From the NCBI RefSeq assembly GCF_000688475.1, contig NZ_JIAN01000006.1, positions 186,001-250,000 of the forward strand: a DNA stretch of 64,000 nt, in the 5' to 3' direction. Source of the stretch: Cellulomonas sp. URHE0023. GTDB taxonomy: Bacteria; Actinomycetota; Actinomycetes; Actinomycetales; Cellulomonadaceae. Every line of letters starts with the position of its first letter. Positions within the stretch are counted from its first letter, which is position 1. Below, piece after piece: positions 8,145 through 15,878 of this stretch. A program made the translations under genes and the position numbers. Below the pieces are notes generated by a model. It searched no databases and was not told the origin of the DNA. It saw nothing but the letters and a program-made list of their open reading frames with translations.

Positions 8145-8921
8145 TCAGCGCACCCGTACGAGGGTCTCGCTGAGGTAGCGCACGGTTCCCGCGGCCATCT
8201 CCTGGGGGTTGCGGGTGCCGTCCAGGCCCCCGAGCGGACGGAACGCCGCCTGGAACGGTCGCGGGATCCAGTCGCGCACCAGTCCTGCCTTGCGGGCGTC
8301 GTCGAGTCGCATCGCGTGCAGGACCTCCTCGGTGATGTCGCTGGCGCGCACCGAGACGAGACCGCTCGACGCGAGCTGTTCGCGCGTCGTCGCGACGTCG
8401 ACCGCGTCACGAAGGTCCGCCCACACCAGGTGTCCGCCCGGTCGCAGCACTCGGGACACCTCGGAGACGAACGTCTCCATGCTGGCGTAGCAGTGCGACG
8501 ACTCGACGTTGACGACGACGTCGAACGACTCGGCATCGAACGGGAGCGCCTGGGCGTCACCACGCACGAAGGTCAGCCCTGGACCTCGCCGCTCGCGGCG
8601 GCTCAGTGCGACGGCGGACGCGGCGAAGTCGAGGCCCGTCGTCGTTCGCGGGCCCAGGTACCGGCTCATCCACGACGCACCCCCGCCCCGGCCTGAACCC
8701 ACCTCGAGGACGTCCGCTCCCCCGATGTCGACGCCGTCGAGCACGTGCGCGTACAGCTGGATGCAGTACCGGTCGGCCTCGTCGACGGACTCGAGGTGCA
8801 GCCGTGCGGCGGTCGGTTCGTCACGGGCGAAGCCGTAGTTCATGAATGCCCACTCGGGCTGTCGGACTCGCGCCGCGAGCAGCTCGTAGCAGGTTCGCCA
8901 CGCGACCTGCCTGAGTCCCAT
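8145..8921 (-). CDS. Class I SAM-dependent methyltransferase
   Basis: 258 residues. Motif I is VLEVGSGRGGG (about residue 70), the acidic loop is TTGLDFAASAV, motif II/III is FDVVVNVESSHCY, and VLRPGGHLVWADLRD is the post-III strand. The N-terminal FMNYGFA segment and the histidine/cysteine-containing motif resemble methyltransferases acting on lipid or polyketide substrates (phthiotriol or sterol/tocopherol type) in actinobacteria. The acceptor cannot be identified. It stands alone: an intergenic region with a small gene lies downstream, and the c-di-GMP riboswitch region is divergent upstream. Confidence 0.8.
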   Translation of the reverse strand: MGLRQVAWRTCYELLAARVRQPEWAFMNYGFARDEPTAARLHLESVDEADRYCIQLYAHVLDGVDIGGADVLEVGSGRGGGASWMSRYLGPRTTTGLDFAASAVALSRRERRGPGLTFVRGDAQALPFDAESFDVVVNVESSHCYASMETFVSEVSRVLRPGGHLVWADLRDAVDVATTREQLASSGLVSVRASDITEEVLHAMRLDDARKAGLVRDWIPRPFQAAFRPLGGLDGTRNPQEMAAGTVRYLSETLVRVR

Positions 8922-8998
8922 GCCGCGACACTATCGCCGACGTCGGCGAGCAGACGTCGTGCGCCGGTGCCCGCCAGGCCGACGGTGCGGGTGAAACC

Positions 8999-9012
8999 TG
9001 GACATATGTCCA
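8999..9012. promoter_or_regulatory. 14-bp perfect palindrome TGGACATATGTCCA
   Basis: An exact dyad in an AT-rich patch upstream of the riboswitch promoter, centred about 60 bp before its predicted transcription start. Related dyads with the core ACATATGT or ATGTACAT sit upstream of the PAP2 gene (15731) and in the gadB/SDR intergenic region (18258). It is probably a binding site for an unidentified dimeric regulator. Confidence 0.45.
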
Positions 9013-9031
9013 AAGAATTTCACGCAGACTA

Positions 9032-9060
9032 CTGACGTGGCGTCGATCTTCACTTACAGT
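9032..9060 (+). promoter_or_regulatory. Promoter for the c-di-GMP riboswitch transcript
   Basis: CTGACG at 9032-9037 and TACAGT at 9055-9060 are separated by exactly 17 bp, fitting a vegetative sigma-70-type promoter. The predicted start is at 9066-9068, exactly where the riboswitch aptamer begins. Confidence 0.6.
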
Positions 9061-9065
9061 GGGGA

Positions 9066-9148
9066 AAGTCAGCGACACGGCAAACCCGCCGCAAGGCGGG
9101 GACGCAAAGCCACGGGACCTCAACGGTCAGCCGGGCTACCGAACAGAC
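9066..9148 (+). promoter_or_regulatory. Cyclic di-GMP class I (GEMM-I) riboswitch
   Basis: All conserved blocks of the class I c-di-GMP aptamer appear in order: ACGGCAAACC (9077-9086); a hairpin CCGCC-GCAA-GGCGG with a GNRA tetraloop (centred on 9092); the invariant GGGACGCAAAGCC (about 9099-9111); a second stem opening CGGGACCT; and the closing CAGCCGGGCTACCG (9128-9141). Aligned by eye with the Vibrio Vc2 aptamer, the ligand-contacting positions correspond to G9080, A9107 and C9139. A G at the first position argues for c-di-GMP over the cAMP-GMP variant, which carries A. The 3' strand of the basal stem ends immediately before the AGGA ribosome binding site (9149-9152) of a 49-codon gene, which suggests translational control. 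Confidence 0.92.
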
Positions 9149-9158
9149 AGGACGTCAG

Positions 9159-9308
9159 ATGGACCAGCGCGGATACCCCGTCGAGCCCTCCGAGGCCACG
9201 ACCGCTCGTGCACTTCCCGAGAGCCGCCTCCAGGCCTGGAGCGCCATGGCCGCTCGGGCCCAGGCAATCGCCCTCGTCCCCTCCCAGGTCGGCGGCCTCG
9301 CCGCCTGA
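9159..9308 (+). CDS. 49-residue protein directly downstream of the c-di-GMP riboswitch
   Basis: ATG 9159 to TGA 9308, with AGGA at 9149-9152 six bases before the start. The protein is Ala-rich with no transmembrane segment or signal peptide. It starts MDQRGYPVEPSEATTARAL, continues with an amphipathic helix (ESRLQAWSAMAARAQAIAL) and ends GGLAA. About 86% of its codons end in G or C, matching real genes here. I do not recognise a family. Because it is the first gene after the aptamer and its ribosome binding site abuts the aptamer stem, it is the most direct candidate for riboswitch control. It may be an effector of the motile/sessile switch or a leader whose translation affects the permease gene 60 bp downstream. 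Confidence 0.65.
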   Translation: MDQRGYPVEPSEATTARALPESRLQAWSAMAARAQAIALVPSQVGGLAA

Positions 9309-9329
9309 GGCGCACGCCTTCCGACGGAC

Positions 9330-9345
9330 TAGCGGACGCCCGCTA
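9330..9345 (+). other. Short hairpin between the 49-codon gene and the permease
   Basis: TAGCGG-ACGC-CCGCTA, a 6-bp stem with a 4-base loop and no downstream T run. It could moderate read-through or RNA stability between the riboswitch-controlled gene and the permease. The functional evidence is weak. Confidence 0.3.
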
Positions 9346-9368
9346 CCGACGGACGCGATGATGGGGTC

Positions 9369-10631
9369 GTGCAGAGACCCGGGCCAGGCGTGACCCCCGT
9401 TCCTCAGGTGATGGTCCGGCGGCTCGGCGTGCGTGACGCCGTCGTCGTCGGCATGTCCGCCATGATCGGCGCCGGGATCTTCTCGGCGTTCGCGCCGGCG
9501 GCCGCCGCAGCCGGCTCGGGGATGCTGATCGGGCTCGCGGTCGCCGCCGTCGTCGCGTACTGCAACGCGACGTCGTCGGCACGCCTGGCCGCGGTGTACC
9601 CGACCTCAGGCGGCACGTACGTCTACGCGCGCCACCGGCTCGGCGAGCTGTGGGCCGGCCAGGCCGGCTGGGCCTTCATCGTCGGCAAGACGGCGAGCTG
9701 TGCGGCCATGGCGCTCACCGTCGGGTCGTACGTCGCGCCGGACCACGTGCGGCTCGTCGCAGTCCTCGCGGTCGTCATGCTGACCGTCCTGGGCTGGGCG
9801 GGCGTGCAGCGGACGACCCAGCTGAGTGCCGTGATCGTGCTGGTGTCGCTCGCCGCGCTCCTGGTGGTCGTCCTGGCGTCCTTCCGCGGCGGCACGGCGG
9901 CCGCCGCCAACCTGCAGCCGTTCCCGGGCTCCGACGCCCGGGGCGTCCTCCAGTCGGCGGGTCTGCTCTTCTTCGCCTTCGCGGGCTACGCGCGCATCGC
10001 CACCCTCGGCGAGGAGGTCCGCGAACCCACCAGGACGATCCCGCGCGCCATCGCGACCGCGCTGCTCGTGGTCCTCGTCGTGTACGCGGTCGTGGCCGTG
10101 AGCTCACTGCTCGCGATCGGAGCACACGGCCTCGCCGCCACCTCCGCACCCCTGCAGGCGGTCGTGGAGGCCGGGTCGTGGGCCGCCTGGGCCCCGGCGG
10201 TCCGGATCGGCGCCGCGGCAGCGAGTCTCGGTGCGTTGCTGGCGCTCCTGCTCGGCGTGTCGCGGACGGTCGTCGCCGTCGCGCGCGACCGACCGCCGAT
10301 CGCGCGCCTTGCCCGGCTCGACGCACGGTCCAGCACCCCTCGAACGGCCGAGGTGACGGTCGCGGCCCTGGTCCTCGTCCTCGTCGCGACGCTCGACCTG
10401 CGAGGGGCGATCGGCTTCTCCTCGTTCGGAGTGCTCGTCTACTACGCGATAGCGAACGCGTCGGCGCTGACCCTGCGACGCGACGAAGGGCGCCCACCCC
10501 GGGTTCTGCCGGTCGTCGGGCTGGTGGGCTGCCTGGTGCTGGTGTGCACCCTGCCGATCGGCGCGGTGCTGGCCGGGCTCGTGGTCGTGGTCCTGGCAAC
10601 GCTCGAGTGGGCCGTCCACCGCCTGCGCTGA
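9369..10631 (+). CDS. APC-superfamily amino acid/polyamine permease
   Basis: 420 residues, about 12 helices. The N-terminal signature is GVRDAVVVGMSAMIGAGIFSA, the substrate-binding loop of the amino acid-polyamine-organocation superfamily. It is followed by YPTSGGTYVYAR in helix 3 and FFAFAGYARIATLGEEVREPTRTIPRAI in helix 6. Such carriers import amino acids, polyamines or related organocations across the cytoplasmic membrane. The substrate is unknown. In-frame GTG codons at 9369 and 9390 are both plausible starts and the N-terminus is not fixed. It lies 60 bp after the riboswitch-linked small gene in the same direction, so it may be part of the same c-di-GMP-controlled transcript. Confidence 0.85.
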   Translation: MQRPGPGVTPVPQVMVRRLGVRDAVVVGMSAMIGAGIFSAFAPAAAAAGSGMLIGLAVAAVVAYCNATSSARLAAVYPTSGGTYVYARHRLGELWAGQAGWAFIVGKTASCAAMALTVGSYVAPDHVRLVAVLAVVMLTVLGWAGVQRTTQLSAVIVLVSLAALLVVVLASFRGGTAAAANLQPFPGSDARGVLQSAGLLFFAFAGYARIATLGEEVREPTRTIPRAIATALLVVLVVYAVVAVSSLLAIGAHGLAATSAPLQAVVEAGSWAAWAPAVRIGAAAASLGALLALLLGVSRTVVAVARDRPPIARLARLDARSSTPRTAEVTVAALVLVLVATLDLRGAIGFSSFGVLVYYAIANASALTLRRDEGRPPRVLPVVGLVGCLVLVCTLPIGAVLAGLVVVVLATLEWAVHRLR

Positions 10632-10744
10632 CACGGCGACGGCACCCGCGCCTGCGAGACCCTCACGCGCGGCCCGTCGCGAGCCGAGGTCGCGTGCGGA
10701 CGGCATGACCAGGCATCGCGAGCCGGATCGTCACCGCGGACCCG

Positions 10745-10750
10745 TATATT
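10745..10750 (+). promoter_or_regulatory. -10 element TATATT of a probably leaderless transcript
   Basis: TATATT ends eight bases before ATG 10758 inside a CCCG-N7-CGGG dyad (10741-10755). A start 6-7 bases downstream would coincide with or just precede the ATG, giving an mRNA with essentially no leader, a common arrangement in actinobacteria. No clear -35 is seen. Confidence 0.45.
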
Positions 10751-10757
10751 TCGGGCC

Positions 10758-11582
10758 ATGAACATCGTCGCGGGCGCGATCATCGTCATCGTCGTCACCG
10801 CTCTCACCTGCAGCGCGATGCTCTTCGTGCGCCGCCGCGCACCCCACGGCAGCTTCTTCACCGACGGCGACCGGGCGTCCGGCGTGTTCGGCGTGCTGGC
10901 AACCGGGTTCTCGGTGCTCCTCGGCTTCATCATCTTCCTGGCGTTCGACTCCTACGACCAGGCACGCTCAGGTGCGGAGACCGAGGCGACCGTGGTCGCG
11001 CAGCAGCTCGAGACCGCCCAGTTCTTCCCGGCCGACACGGCCCACGAGCTCAGCGGCGAGCTCGTCTGCTACGGACGGTCGGTGGTCCGCACGGAGTGGC
11101 CCGCGATGGCGGACGGCACCCTCGGGGACACGGTCAACCCGTGGGGCGTCGAGATGTTCCACACGCTCAACGACTTCACGCCCGAGAGCGACACCGTGCA
11201 GTCCGCGTACGACCGCTGGATGGACCAGACCGCCTCCCGCGAGCAGGCCCGTGTCGACCGCGTGCACGGGGCCGAGGGGCTGATCCCCTTCCCGCTGTGG
11301 CTCGTGCTCTACGTCATCTCGGGCGTCATCTTCGCGTACATGCTCTTCTTCGCCGACCGCGGAGAGATGGCCCGCACGCAGATGATGCTCATGGGCAGCG
11401 TGACCGTCGTCATCACGCTGCTCCTCCTGCTCCTCACGTTCTTCGACCACCCTCACGGTGGCGGGCTCGGCAAGCTGGAACCCACGGCGATGAGCCGGAA
11501 CCTGCGGATCATGAACGAGGAGCTCGCCTCGATCGGCCTCGACCTGTCGCTCCCTTGCGACGAGGCGGGCCGGCCTTCCTGA
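10758..11582 (+). CDS. DUF4239-like membrane protein
   Basis: 274 residues. The four membrane helices are residues 3-24, a second around GVFGVLATGFSVLLGFIIFLAF, a third at FPLWLVLYVISGVIFAYMLFF, and a fourth at LMGSVTVVITLLLLLLTFF. Between helices 2 and 3 lies a soluble helical region beginning YDQARSGAETEATVVAQQLETAQFF. The combination GFSVLLGFIIFLAFDSYDQAR.GAETEA is the hallmark of the bacterial DUF4239 (bestrophin-like) family, whose function is unknown and for which an ion-channel role has been suggested by analogy. A short PGG-like basic tail is absent. The ATG has no Shine-Dalgarno sequence but has a TATATT box right upstream, consistent with leaderless translation. Confidence 0.75.
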   Translation: MNIVAGAIIVIVVTALTCSAMLFVRRRAPHGSFFTDGDRASGVFGVLATGFSVLLGFIIFLAFDSYDQARSGAETEATVVAQQLETAQFFPADTAHELSGELVCYGRSVVRTEWPAMADGTLGDTVNPWGVEMFHTLNDFTPESDTVQSAYDRWMDQTASREQARVDRVHGAEGLIPFPLWLVLYVISGVIFAYMLFFADRGEMARTQMMLMGSVTVVITLLLLLLTFFDHPHGGGLGKLEPTAMSRNLRIMNEELASIGLDLSLPCDEAGRPS

Positions 11583-11716
11583 CGGCTCGATGGTCGCGGT
11601 GTCACCGACCGGAATCGATGGACCTAGTATCAAGGCGCGGGTGCCGGATCTGTCCGGTTCCTGCCCGTGCCGGCCGGACGCCGTCATGAAACTCCCCGGA
11701 TCTGGAGACCCTCGAC

Positions 11717-12115
11717 ATGAACGCATCAGCTTCGTTCGGCAACGGCGACGTCCTCCTGTGGATGCTCGAGTTCTTCCTCTTCGTGATCTGGTTCTGGCTC
11801 CTGATCTCGATCTTCTCGGACCTGTTCCGGGACAAGGAGACGGGCGGCGGCGTCAAGGCCCTGTGGACGTTCTTCGTGATCGTGCTGCCGTTCCTCGGCA
11901 TCCTGCTGTACCTGATCTTCCGCGGCCGCGGCATGGCTGAGCGTTCGGTGGCACAGGCCGCGGCTCTCCAGGAGCAGTTCAACGCGCAGATCCGCACCGC
12001 GGCTGCGACCGGGGAGTCGCCCGCCGACCAGATCACCAAGGCGAAGGCACTGCTCGACAGCGGAGCGATCGACCAGGCCGAGTTCGAGCAGCTCAAGGCC
12101 GCGGCCCTGGCCTGA
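11717..12115 (+). CDS. Membrane protein with PLDc_N and SHOCT domains
   Basis: 132 residues. Two membrane helices (about 12-35 and 48-70) form a PLDc_N-type hairpin: the segment FWLLISIFSDLFRDKETGGGVKALW, then PFLGILLYLIFRGRGMAER. The C-terminus (about 95-131) is a SHOCT oligomerisation domain: ADQITKAKALLDSGAIDQAEFEQLKAAAL. The architecture is frequent in actinobacteria, and a role in membrane stress or assembly of oligomers is only guessed. GGAG sits 11 bases before ATG 11717. TAGTAT at 11625-11630 could be its -10 box. It converges on hrpB with about 125 bp between them, in which I see no clear terminator. Confidence 0.8.
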   Translation: MNASASFGNGDVLLWMLEFFLFVIWFWLLISIFSDLFRDKETGGGVKALWTFFVIVLPFLGILLYLIFRGRGMAERSVAQAAALQEQFNAQIRTAAATGESPADQITKAKALLDSGAIDQAEFEQLKAAALA

Positions 12116-12240
12116 ACCGCCCGGCGAGCCGGCTGAGGACCCGCCGACGGACGCACGCGCGCCCCGTCTGACGTGATCTCGGTCGGCTCGCCTCGCCGGC
12201 AGCCGAACCTCCCGCCCCCGGACACATGCCGCCCGTCGTG

Positions 12241-14745
12241 TCACCGCGTGGTGCGTCGGACGCCGCGCGTCGGCTCGGCAGTCGATGGATCCTCCGGCCA
12301 CGCATGCTTGGGGTAACGGCCCCGCAGCTCCGCTCGGACCTGTGGGTACCCCGTCCGCCAGAACGACCCGAGATCGGCGGTGACCGCCGCCGGCCGCCCC
12401 GCGGGCGACAGCAGGTGCAGCAGCACCGGGACGCGACCGCCCGCGAGGCGAGGTGCGTCACGCCACCCGAAGGTCTCCTGCAGCCGCACAGCAAGCACGG
12501 GCTGGTCACCCTCGTAGTCGACCCGCACGCTCGACCCGCTCGGCACCGTCAGACGCTCCGGAGCGAGCACGTCCAGGGCTGCCGCATCGGGCCAGGGCAG
12601 GAGCCGACGCAGTGCCGAGGTGACGTCGATCGTCCGTGGGTCTTGTGCGGCTCGGGCCAGATCGGGCCCGAGCCAGGTGTCGAGCGACGCGAGCAAGGCG
12701 TCGTCGCCCACGTCGGGCCACGGTGCACCGAGCGCCCGGTGCAGGAAGGCGAGCCGCCGACGCAGAGCGCGGGCACCCTCCGTCCAGCGCAGCACCTCGA
12801 TGCCCTCGCTCCGGAGACCCCCCCTCACCGCGCTCATCACGAGCGTGGCGTCCGGATCGGCGACACGCTTGGACGTGAGCTCGATCGCACCGAGCGCTCG
12901 GACCCTGCGCGCGACCACCCGGCCGGACTGCCAGGTGACGTGCTCGTCCTCCCTCACCAGGGCCGGTGCGGCCTCGATCGCCAGGTCCAGGTCGAACGGT
13001 GCCGCTGACCTGATCGTCGCGTCGCGCCGCGCGAGGCCGCGATCCGCCTCGGCGACGGCCAGCCAGGCGAACCCGGTCAGCGCAGACCCCGCAGGAAGCG
13101 TCGCGCCCGTGCCCGACGCCATCAGGTAGGAACCGCCGTCCGCCCGCAGCCGTGCAATGCGGTCCGGGTACGCGAGCGCGACGACGAACGCCGCAGCCAG
13201 GTCGTCGGTCAACGGTTGCGTCCCGGCCCGCACCGCGGCTGCGCGGTCAGGCAACGAGGCCAGCAGCCGTTCGGTCTGCGACCTCCAGCGTTCGCCGTCG
13301 GGTCCACCACGCCGCACACCGCGCAGGGCAGCAACCAGGTCACCACCCGGCGACCGCACGTCCTCGGTGAGCAGCGCGACCACCTCGGCGGCGCGACGCG
13401 CGCCCAGCACCTGCGCCCCGTCGAGCAGGGCCCGCGCGAGGCGGGGATCTGTCGGCAGCGCCGCGACGGCCCGACCCCGTGGGGTGACGGTTCCGTCCTG
13501 CCCGACCGCACCCAGCTCTCGCAGGGTCTCGACGGCGACCTCCAGGGCCGCGGCGGGCGGTCGGTCCAGGAGCGCGAGGTCGGTCCCTCGGGGGCTCCCC
13601 CAGCATGCGAGCTCGAGAGCGAAAGCCGTCAGGTCCGCGGTCCGGATCTCCGGCTCCGGATGCGCCTGGAGCCGCGCGTCGTCGGCCTGGGACCAGCACC
13701 TGTAGACCGCACCTGGCCCTTCCCGACCCGCGCGTCCTGCGCGCTGCTCGGCAGCAGCCTTGCTCACGCTCACGGTCACCAACCCGGCCAGGCCACGGCG
13801 GTGGTCCGTCCGCGGCTGCCGCGAGAACCCGGCGTCGACCACCACGCGGACCCCGGGGACGGTGAGGGAGGACTCCGCGACGGCGGTCGACACCACCACC
13901 CGACGCCGTGGCCCGGGTGCGAGCGCAAGGTCCTGGTCCGCTGCGCGGAGCCTGCCGTGCAGGGGCCGCACGTCGACGTCGAGGCCCGCGAGCCTACGGA
14001 CGACGCCCCCGATCTCGGGGGCGCCCGGCAGGAAGACGAGCAGGTCCCCGGAGCGTTCGTCGAGGGCCCGTCGAACGGTCGAGGCGACGTGGTCCAGGAA
14101 CCCAGGCGTCACACCTCGCTCGTCGGTGCGCGCCACGCGTGCCGGCGGCGGGCACCAGAGCGTCTCGACCGGGTGCAACGCGCCCTCGACCGCGACGACG
14201 GGCGCGCCGCCCAGGACGTCCGCCGTCCGGTTCGCCTCGACGGTCGCCGACATGGCGACCACGACGAGGTCGTCCCGAAGGTGCGCACGGACGTCGACCA
14301 GCAGTGCGAGTGCGAGGTCGCCGTCGAGGTGCCGCTCATGCACCTCGTCGAGGACGATCCCGCCCACACCGACCAGCTCGGCGTCGCGCTGGAGCCGCCG
14401 CAGCAGGACGCCCGTCGTGACGACCTCGATCCGGGTCGCGTCGCTCGTGCGGCTCTCTCCACGGACGGTGTAGCCGATCGTCCGCCCGAGAGGCTCACCG
14501 AGCAGGTGGGCGAGCCGGCGCGCTGCCGCCCGCGCAGCGATCCGGCGAGGCTGCGTCACGACGACGCGGCCGGCGACGGCCGAGGCCACTGCGGGCGGGA
14601 CGAGGGTGGTCTTCCCGGTTCCGGGGGGTGCCTGCACGACGAGGACGCCGTGCATCGTCACGGCTGCGACCACCTCGGCGACCGCCGACCGGACCGGAAG
14701 GTCAGGCGGGTCGGCCAGCAGTCTCGCAAGCGGTTCGACGTCCAC
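12241..14745 (-). CDS. hrpB: ATP-dependent DExH helicase HrpB
   Basis: About 834 residues. Walker A is QAPPGTGKTT (about residue 40) and the DExH box is LDEVHER. Further motifs are SATV (III), STAVAESSLTVPGVRVVVDAG (V) and QRAGRAGREGPG (VI). The C-terminal region ends with the HrpB-specific GYPQVRAELRGRYPKHAWPEDP, which separates it from HrpA. HrpB proteins are RNA/DNA helicases of unclear physiological role. GTG 14745 is my chosen start. A TTG at 14790 would overlap the PAP2 stop (TTGA) and lengthen the protein by 15 residues, giving possible translational coupling. It lies downstream of the PAP2 gene on the same strand. Confidence 0.93.
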   Translation of the reverse strand: MDVEPLARLLADPPDLPVRSAVAEVVAAVTMHGVLVVQAPPGTGKTTLVPPAVASAVAGRVVVTQPRRIAARAAARRLAHLLGEPLGRTIGYTVRGESRTSDATRIEVVTTGVLLRRLQRDAELVGVGGIVLDEVHERHLDGDLALALLVDVRAHLRDDLVVVAMSATVEANRTADVLGGAPVVAVEGALHPVETLWCPPPARVARTDERGVTPGFLDHVASTVRRALDERSGDLLVFLPGAPEIGGVVRRLAGLDVDVRPLHGRLRAADQDLALAPGPRRRVVVSTAVAESSLTVPGVRVVVDAGFSRQPRTDHRRGLAGLVTVSVSKAAAEQRAGRAGREGPGAVYRCWSQADDARLQAHPEPEIRTADLTAFALELACWGSPRGTDLALLDRPPAAALEVAVETLRELGAVGQDGTVTPRGRAVAALPTDPRLARALLDGAQVLGARRAAEVVALLTEDVRSPGGDLVAALRGVRRGGPDGERWRSQTERLLASLPDRAAAVRAGTQPLTDDLAAAFVVALAYPDRIARLRADGGSYLMASGTGATLPAGSALTGFAWLAVAEADRGLARRDATIRSAAPFDLDLAIEAAPALVREDEHVTWQSGRVVARRVRALGAIELTSKRVADPDATLVMSAVRGGLRSEGIEVLRWTEGARALRRRLAFLHRALGAPWPDVGDDALLASLDTWLGPDLARAAQDPRTIDVTSALRRLLPWPDAAALDVLAPERLTVPSGSSVRVDYEGDQPVLAVRLQETFGWRDAPRLAGGRVPVLLHLLSPAGRPAAVTADLGSFWRTGYPQVRAELRGRYPKHAWPEDPSTAEPTRGVRRTTR

Positions 14746-14786
14746 GGATGGAGTCTGCCGTGGTGCACGGTCCCGTGCGGACACCC

Positions 14787-15668
14787 TCAACCTGACGAGG
14801 GTCGACCCGGATCACGCTCGTGCACGGGCACGTCCCTCGCCTCGGGAGGCTCCGGAAGGTCGGACTGGGCACGGTTCTCCGCCGCCGTGAGCGCGTAGTC
14901 CTCTGGTACCGCGATCGCCGTGCGCTGACGAGCCGCCGACGTAGCGGACCGGTACTGGGCGCTCGCGGCCCACCAGCAGACGAGCACGAGCCCGCCACCG
15001 GCGACTGCGTCGAGGAGCCAGTGGTTCGCCGTGAGGACGACGACGGCCGTGGTCGTCGCGACGTATCCGAACGCGACGACCTTGAGCCACCGTCGGCGGG
15101 TCAGACATGCGAGCACCAGGCTCACCCAGAATGCCCAGCCGACGTGCATGGACGGCATCGCCGCGACCTGGTTGGTCACCGCGCTGGCGTTCTGCGTCTG
15201 CTCCGCGGCCGACGGCCACCAGCCGTACTGCGAGGTGGCGGCCACCGTGTCGATGTAGCCACCGGTCAGCCGGGGCGGCGCCGTCGGGTAGAACATGTAC
15301 CCGAGGAGCGCGATGAAGGTCGCCGCGAACAGTGCCGTGCGCGCCGGTCGGTACAGCGTCGGCCGGCGGATGTAGAGCACGACCAGGACGGTCCAGGTGA
15401 CGATGAAGTGCATCGTCGCGTACCAGTACGCCGAGAAGACGGCCAGCGGTGTGATCGGCGTGATCGCGTGGTTGATCTGGTGCTCGACGTCGATGTGCAG
15501 GAACCGCTCGACCTCGAGGATGTCCAGCGCGTGGTGCCTCGCCGCGCCCCAGTCTCCACCGACGACGAAGCGGGTGGCGCTGTACGCCGCGTAGAGCACG
15601 ATGACGAGCGCGATCTCGCGCAGAGCTGCGCGTCTCGCGAAATTACCTTCGGCGTCTCGTCCCACCAT
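14787..15668 (-). CDS. PAP2-superfamily phosphatase / inositol-phosphotransferase-like membrane protein
   Basis: 293 residues with about six membrane helices. The PAP2 active site is split as usual: SMHVGWAFW (C2, with Ser-Met-His) and NHWLLDAVAGG (C3, with the catalytic His and Asp). GYMFYPTAPPRL precedes them. This order matches the PAP2_3 group, which includes Aur1/Ipt1-like phosphotransferases and the actinobacterial enzymes next to lipid-glycan genes. The reaction is lipid phosphate removal or headgroup transfer on the outer face of the membrane. The C-terminus is a hydrophilic 45-residue tail rich in Glu, Pro and Arg. The start at ATG 15668 lies 63 bp from a TGACATATGTCA palindrome. HrpB follows with overlapping or near-overlapping coding. 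Confidence 0.85.
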   Translation of the reverse strand: MVGRDAEGNFARRAALREIALVIVLYAAYSATRFVVGGDWGAARHHALDILEVERFLHIDVEHQINHAITPITPLAVFSAYWYATMHFIVTWTVLVVLYIRRPTLYRPARTALFAATFIALLGYMFYPTAPPRLTGGYIDTVAATSQYGWWPSAAEQTQNASAVTNQVAAMPSMHVGWAFWVSLVLACLTRRRWLKVVAFGYVATTTAVVVLTANHWLLDAVAGGGLVLVCWWAASAQYRSATSAARQRTAIAVPEDYALTAAENRAQSDLPEPPEARDVPVHERDPGRPSSG

Positions 15669-15730
15669 CGGGAATGAGGCTAGCGGACGCCTACGACATG
15701 AATTTGTCGGTCGTGCTCAACCCAGCCGTG

Positions 15731-15742
15731 TGACATATGTCA
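15731..15742. promoter_or_regulatory. 12-bp perfect palindrome TGACATATGTCA
   Basis: An exact dyad in the 210 bp gap between the PAP2 gene and the 15879 gene, about 63-75 bp ahead of the PAP2 start codon. It shares the core ACATATGT with the palindrome before the riboswitch promoter. The rest of the gap shows no gene. Confidence 0.45.
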
Positions 15743-15878
15743 GGAGCAGTTCTCCTCAAGGTCGCGCGCGCGCCGCTCGCGGTCCCGCAATGGTCGCGAA
15801 CGGGACGAACCGCCGCCGATGCGGCCCTGCCCGAGGCGCTCCGTCGCCAGAGCCACCGACGCGCTCGTGCGGGTCCGG

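Noticed and set aside
9066..9148. cAMP-GMP (GEMM-Ib) interpretation of the riboswitch
   Set aside because: By hand alignment, the position that is A in the cAMP-GMP class is G here (9080). Experimental confirmation is still required.
12116..12240. Terminator between the SHOCT protein gene and hrpB
   Set aside because: GGCGAGCC and GGCTCGCC segments exist but are about 55 bp apart with no compact stem, so I do not call it.
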